NCBI GenBank assembly: GCA_027886175.1
Contig: JAJNNQ010000008.1
Location: 6,489,001-6,553,000 of the forward strand
DNA length: 64,000 bases
Direction of reading: 5' to 3'
Source: Phylloscopus collybita
Lineage: Eukaryota > Chordata > Aves > Passeriformes > Phylloscopidae
Below the pieces are notes generated by a model that was given only the letters and a program-made list of their open reading frames with translations, had not been told where the DNA came from and did not search any database. The position numbers and the translations under genes are program-made. Shown one piece after another: positions 61,321 through 64,000 of the stretch. Numbering within the stretch: position 1 is the first letter of the stretch; each line of letters starts with the position of its first letter.

Positions 61321-64000
61321 TTTTCTCCAGAAATATATTTTTACTAGTACTTGAAAAAAATTGGGTTTTACTTCTAAACAGGAAGACTTTTAAAGAGATT
61401 ACTTAATGACAGCTGTGCTAGTGATGAAATCTAATATGTTATTATACATAGAAGGTTTGTATTTGTTGTTATAAGAAATATTAACAGAAAAATGAGGCCA
61501 GACTTCCATCCTTCACATATCCACCCAAATGCAGTAGCAATTTTAGACCCAGTATTCTCACTGAATCATGAACAATGACAGCCACCAGATTCTCTATAAG
61601 CCTATGAAAAGAACAATTTTCAGTTAATGGTACCACTAAAGCTGCATAAATCAACATACACGGCATTTCATTAGAGATTTCAGTCCCCTGTGTGATGGCT
61701 TCTGCAGCAAAGCAAGTCCTTTAAGCAGCCTTAGTGGTAGTAGAGGGAATTTAGTTTTGTTATTACTTATGTTAAACTGATATAAGCATGGGGGCTATAA
61801 GAAGCCTAAAAAAAAAAAATTCAGTTATCTGGCACACTCTTGAACTTGAAGTAGGGTAGATGCCTAAGGAATAGGGCAGGTTTTGTGTTTCTCAAAATGT
61901 TTAATCTTCTTGCTGTTTTTCTGCTGGCTAATAGAAATGGTAATGCTTTTTCCAGCAATAACCATATGTACCTGTGAATTGTTTAGTTTAAGTGACAGCT
62001 AAAAAGCGATAATGTCATTTTCTCTCCTGTGTGTAGTAAATATGTTAGAATGATGCCATAATAATTGTAGACGAGCTTGTAGAGAAGAAAGAGTCCTAAT
62101 TTGCCCTGTCAAAGTGGGCAAACAGTTGTCAAATGACACAACATTGCATACCTGGAGTGTGATGTCAGACTGATAATTGCTCAAGCAGAAAAGTTTGTTT
62201 TTTCTAAAGTATCACCTTTCTCCAAGTGTGCTGTTGTGCAGAGGGGCCTGCGAGGAATGGTGCTGTGGTTCCTGCTAGGCAAGCCTCTTGCTATGGGCTG
62301 CGTGTAGAACATGGGAAATCAAAATTAATTATAAAGAGTAAACAATTTGGCAGAAGTTAAACCCCCCGTTTTTCAGTTAGATGTGATTCATTTTAATGTT
62401 TTTGAGTAAAACACTTCAACTTTTTTGTTTGGTGAGAGTATTTTTCATTTAAGAAGCCGTTTCATTTATGCATAAACCTCCAGGCCCTTCACAATGCTCA
62501 GCTTTTCAAATCACTGCAGCATGGAAGGCACTGGGAGCACCCCAGTGGCACCAGAACAGGGGTCCCCGTGCACAGGCACGTGGGCTCAGCAAGCAGGACT
62601 TGCCCTTTGTTGTGGGCTACCAGCTCCCTTCTGTCTCAGGTTCCTTTTTTTTCTGGGTAATGAACCCCATTGTAAATAGATCAATTGCCAGCATTATGTA
62701 ACATAAAGAAAGAGAGTTCACTACATCATTTTTTCATAATTATACAAAAATAAAATGAGTGCATAAACAAGACCAGAAAAGAGCTCTGAGTGTTTACAGA
62801 AATAAAAATAAATGAGTGTGTTTTTTGAATTAATATTTTCAAATGTTCAGGTTGAATTAATTTGAGAAATATGAATATGTATTGGTAGTGTTAATTCTTT
62901 GGGGTTTTGAAAATTCTTACAACCACATAATTAAATGAGTGCCTTTAGAAATACTGATAAAACCCATTGCCATTCAAATATCCATACAAGACAACAGGGG
63001 CTGTAAGCTGTAGGCTTTAGAGATTAGTTTGGCCATGGGCCAGTATTTATCACAACATTTCCATCTTAGAAGATAAAATTTAATCATTTTTATTTAAATA
63101 TAAATCAAAATTAATGCAGGGTTTTTTTTTTAAAAAAAATGAGTGTATAACCTAATCACAATATCTTTATTTTAGAGATGCTTGCCTCTATTGTTTCTAT
63201 TCAAAGGAGCAATTCTGTCTTTGTTGTGCTGCTCTTCCTTCAGCATTTTTTTTTCTTCTACAAGGGTGCAAAAGGAAGGGGCGGTTGACCCAAATACAGT
63301 CCTATCTCCTAATTTTGCCAAGATCAAAGGCATTTCTTGCGTTTTATGTGCTGCCTATTGGTGAAGTCAAAAAATACAGTGTTTAGGCTGTATGTCTCCA
63401 CTTCCCAGACACAAACACAGGCAGCCCAGAATTAGTGCTTCGTTCTGTCATTGCCTTCTCCCCTGGCTCTGCTCTCTCCCTGCCTGCACACCCCTCGTGG
63501 GTGCTGCAAGAGGAGCACGTGCCTCAGGTGCCCTCACCCTGCTTGGTGCAGGGAGTTCTGCTGAACATGAGTATTTATACTGAAATTCTTTTACTTAAGT
63601 GGAAAAGATATACCATAGGCTGACAGTTTTGAGACTAATTTTGAAAAAAAAAATAAAAATTATCTGTCTGCTTTTGCTTGGGATTATGGCCAGCATACTC
63701 GGGAGGCAGCAAGAATTTCTGGGGGATGTGGTTATGTTCTTACTGGTAGCTGGATGAAGGGGAGTGCTCTTCAGAAAAGACAGGAATCTACTTTTTCTAT
63801 CAGAAAAGTAAATTCTTGGGTGGCTATTTGCAGTAGCCACCAATGCATATGGAGCTTTCTCAACTACACATGTGTGTTGTACCCATCTGGGGAAGAGCAC
63901 ATGGGCAGTTTGCTGGTTTTCCACCAGCACGTTGCAGTTCTCCAGGTGTTACACTGACTTTTACAGTCCTGATGTTAGAAACTGACTGTCCTATCTCTAT
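61321..64000. other. Gene desert to window end, no gene seen
   Basis: AT-rich unique DNA. The block at about 63000-63120 is repeat-free with TTTAATCATTTTTATTTAAA-type texture and may be a regulatory element. No coding gene is recognised. Confidence 0.4.

Noticed and set aside
1..64000. CRISPR arrays, prokaryotic operons, tRNA or rRNA genes
   Set aside because: None seen. Intron-containing IRX5, CR1 elements and CpG islands place this firmly in a vertebrate nuclear genome.

Overview
This window is vertebrate nuclear DNA, most likely from a bird. It holds one clearly recognisable protein-coding gene, the TALE/Iroquois homeobox gene IRX5, on the minus strand at 4945-7857. The intact protein of 473 codons is spread over three exons with canonical splice sites. 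The bird assignment rests on CR1 non-LTR retrotransposon tails with the typical avian 3' end, on sparse interspersed repeats overall, and on compact introns of 1,264 and 227 bp.

Layout. Positions 1-4170 are the downstream flank of IRX5, the side expected to face IRX6. It has several CpG-rich islands alternating with AT-rich unique DNA that looks like constrained non-coding sequence. Positions 4175-8500 are the IRX5 transcription unit and its promoter. Positions 8600-10100 are a second CpG-rich block that looks like a bidirectional promoter region, with a strong CTCF-like site near 9970. From about 9.7 kb to 16.25 kb the plus strand carries a series of good splice-site pairs ending in an exon with AATAAA. 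Position and orientation, head to head with IRX5, match the mammalian lncRNA CRNDE, so I call this a CRNDE-like locus.

The most interesting signal lies in that divergent locus. A 50-bp exon, a 20-bp microexon and a downstream exon splice in frame into a 39-codon ORF with an ATG and a stop. Three later exons (43 bp, 165 bp and the terminal exon) also join in compatible phases into a reading frame of about 79 codons. This is compatible with a microprotein, or with remnants of an older protein-coding gene, beside IRX5. It is an inference from splice signals and phase and needs RNA and comparative data.

From 16.3 kb to 64 kb I see no convincing gene. This is the IRX5-upstream desert, expected to lead toward IRX3. 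It contains two sizeable CR1 fragments, one CR1 tail, old MIR-like SINE candidates, simple repeats, and several AT-rich unique blocks rich in homeodomain-type motifs (for example near 18.6-18.9, 29.1-29.6, 38.7-38.9, 43.8-44.0, 47.1-47.5 and 58.6-58.8 kb). These are plausible long-range enhancers of the IRX3/IRX5/IRX6 cluster. Conservation cannot be measured from one sequence, so they are candidates only.
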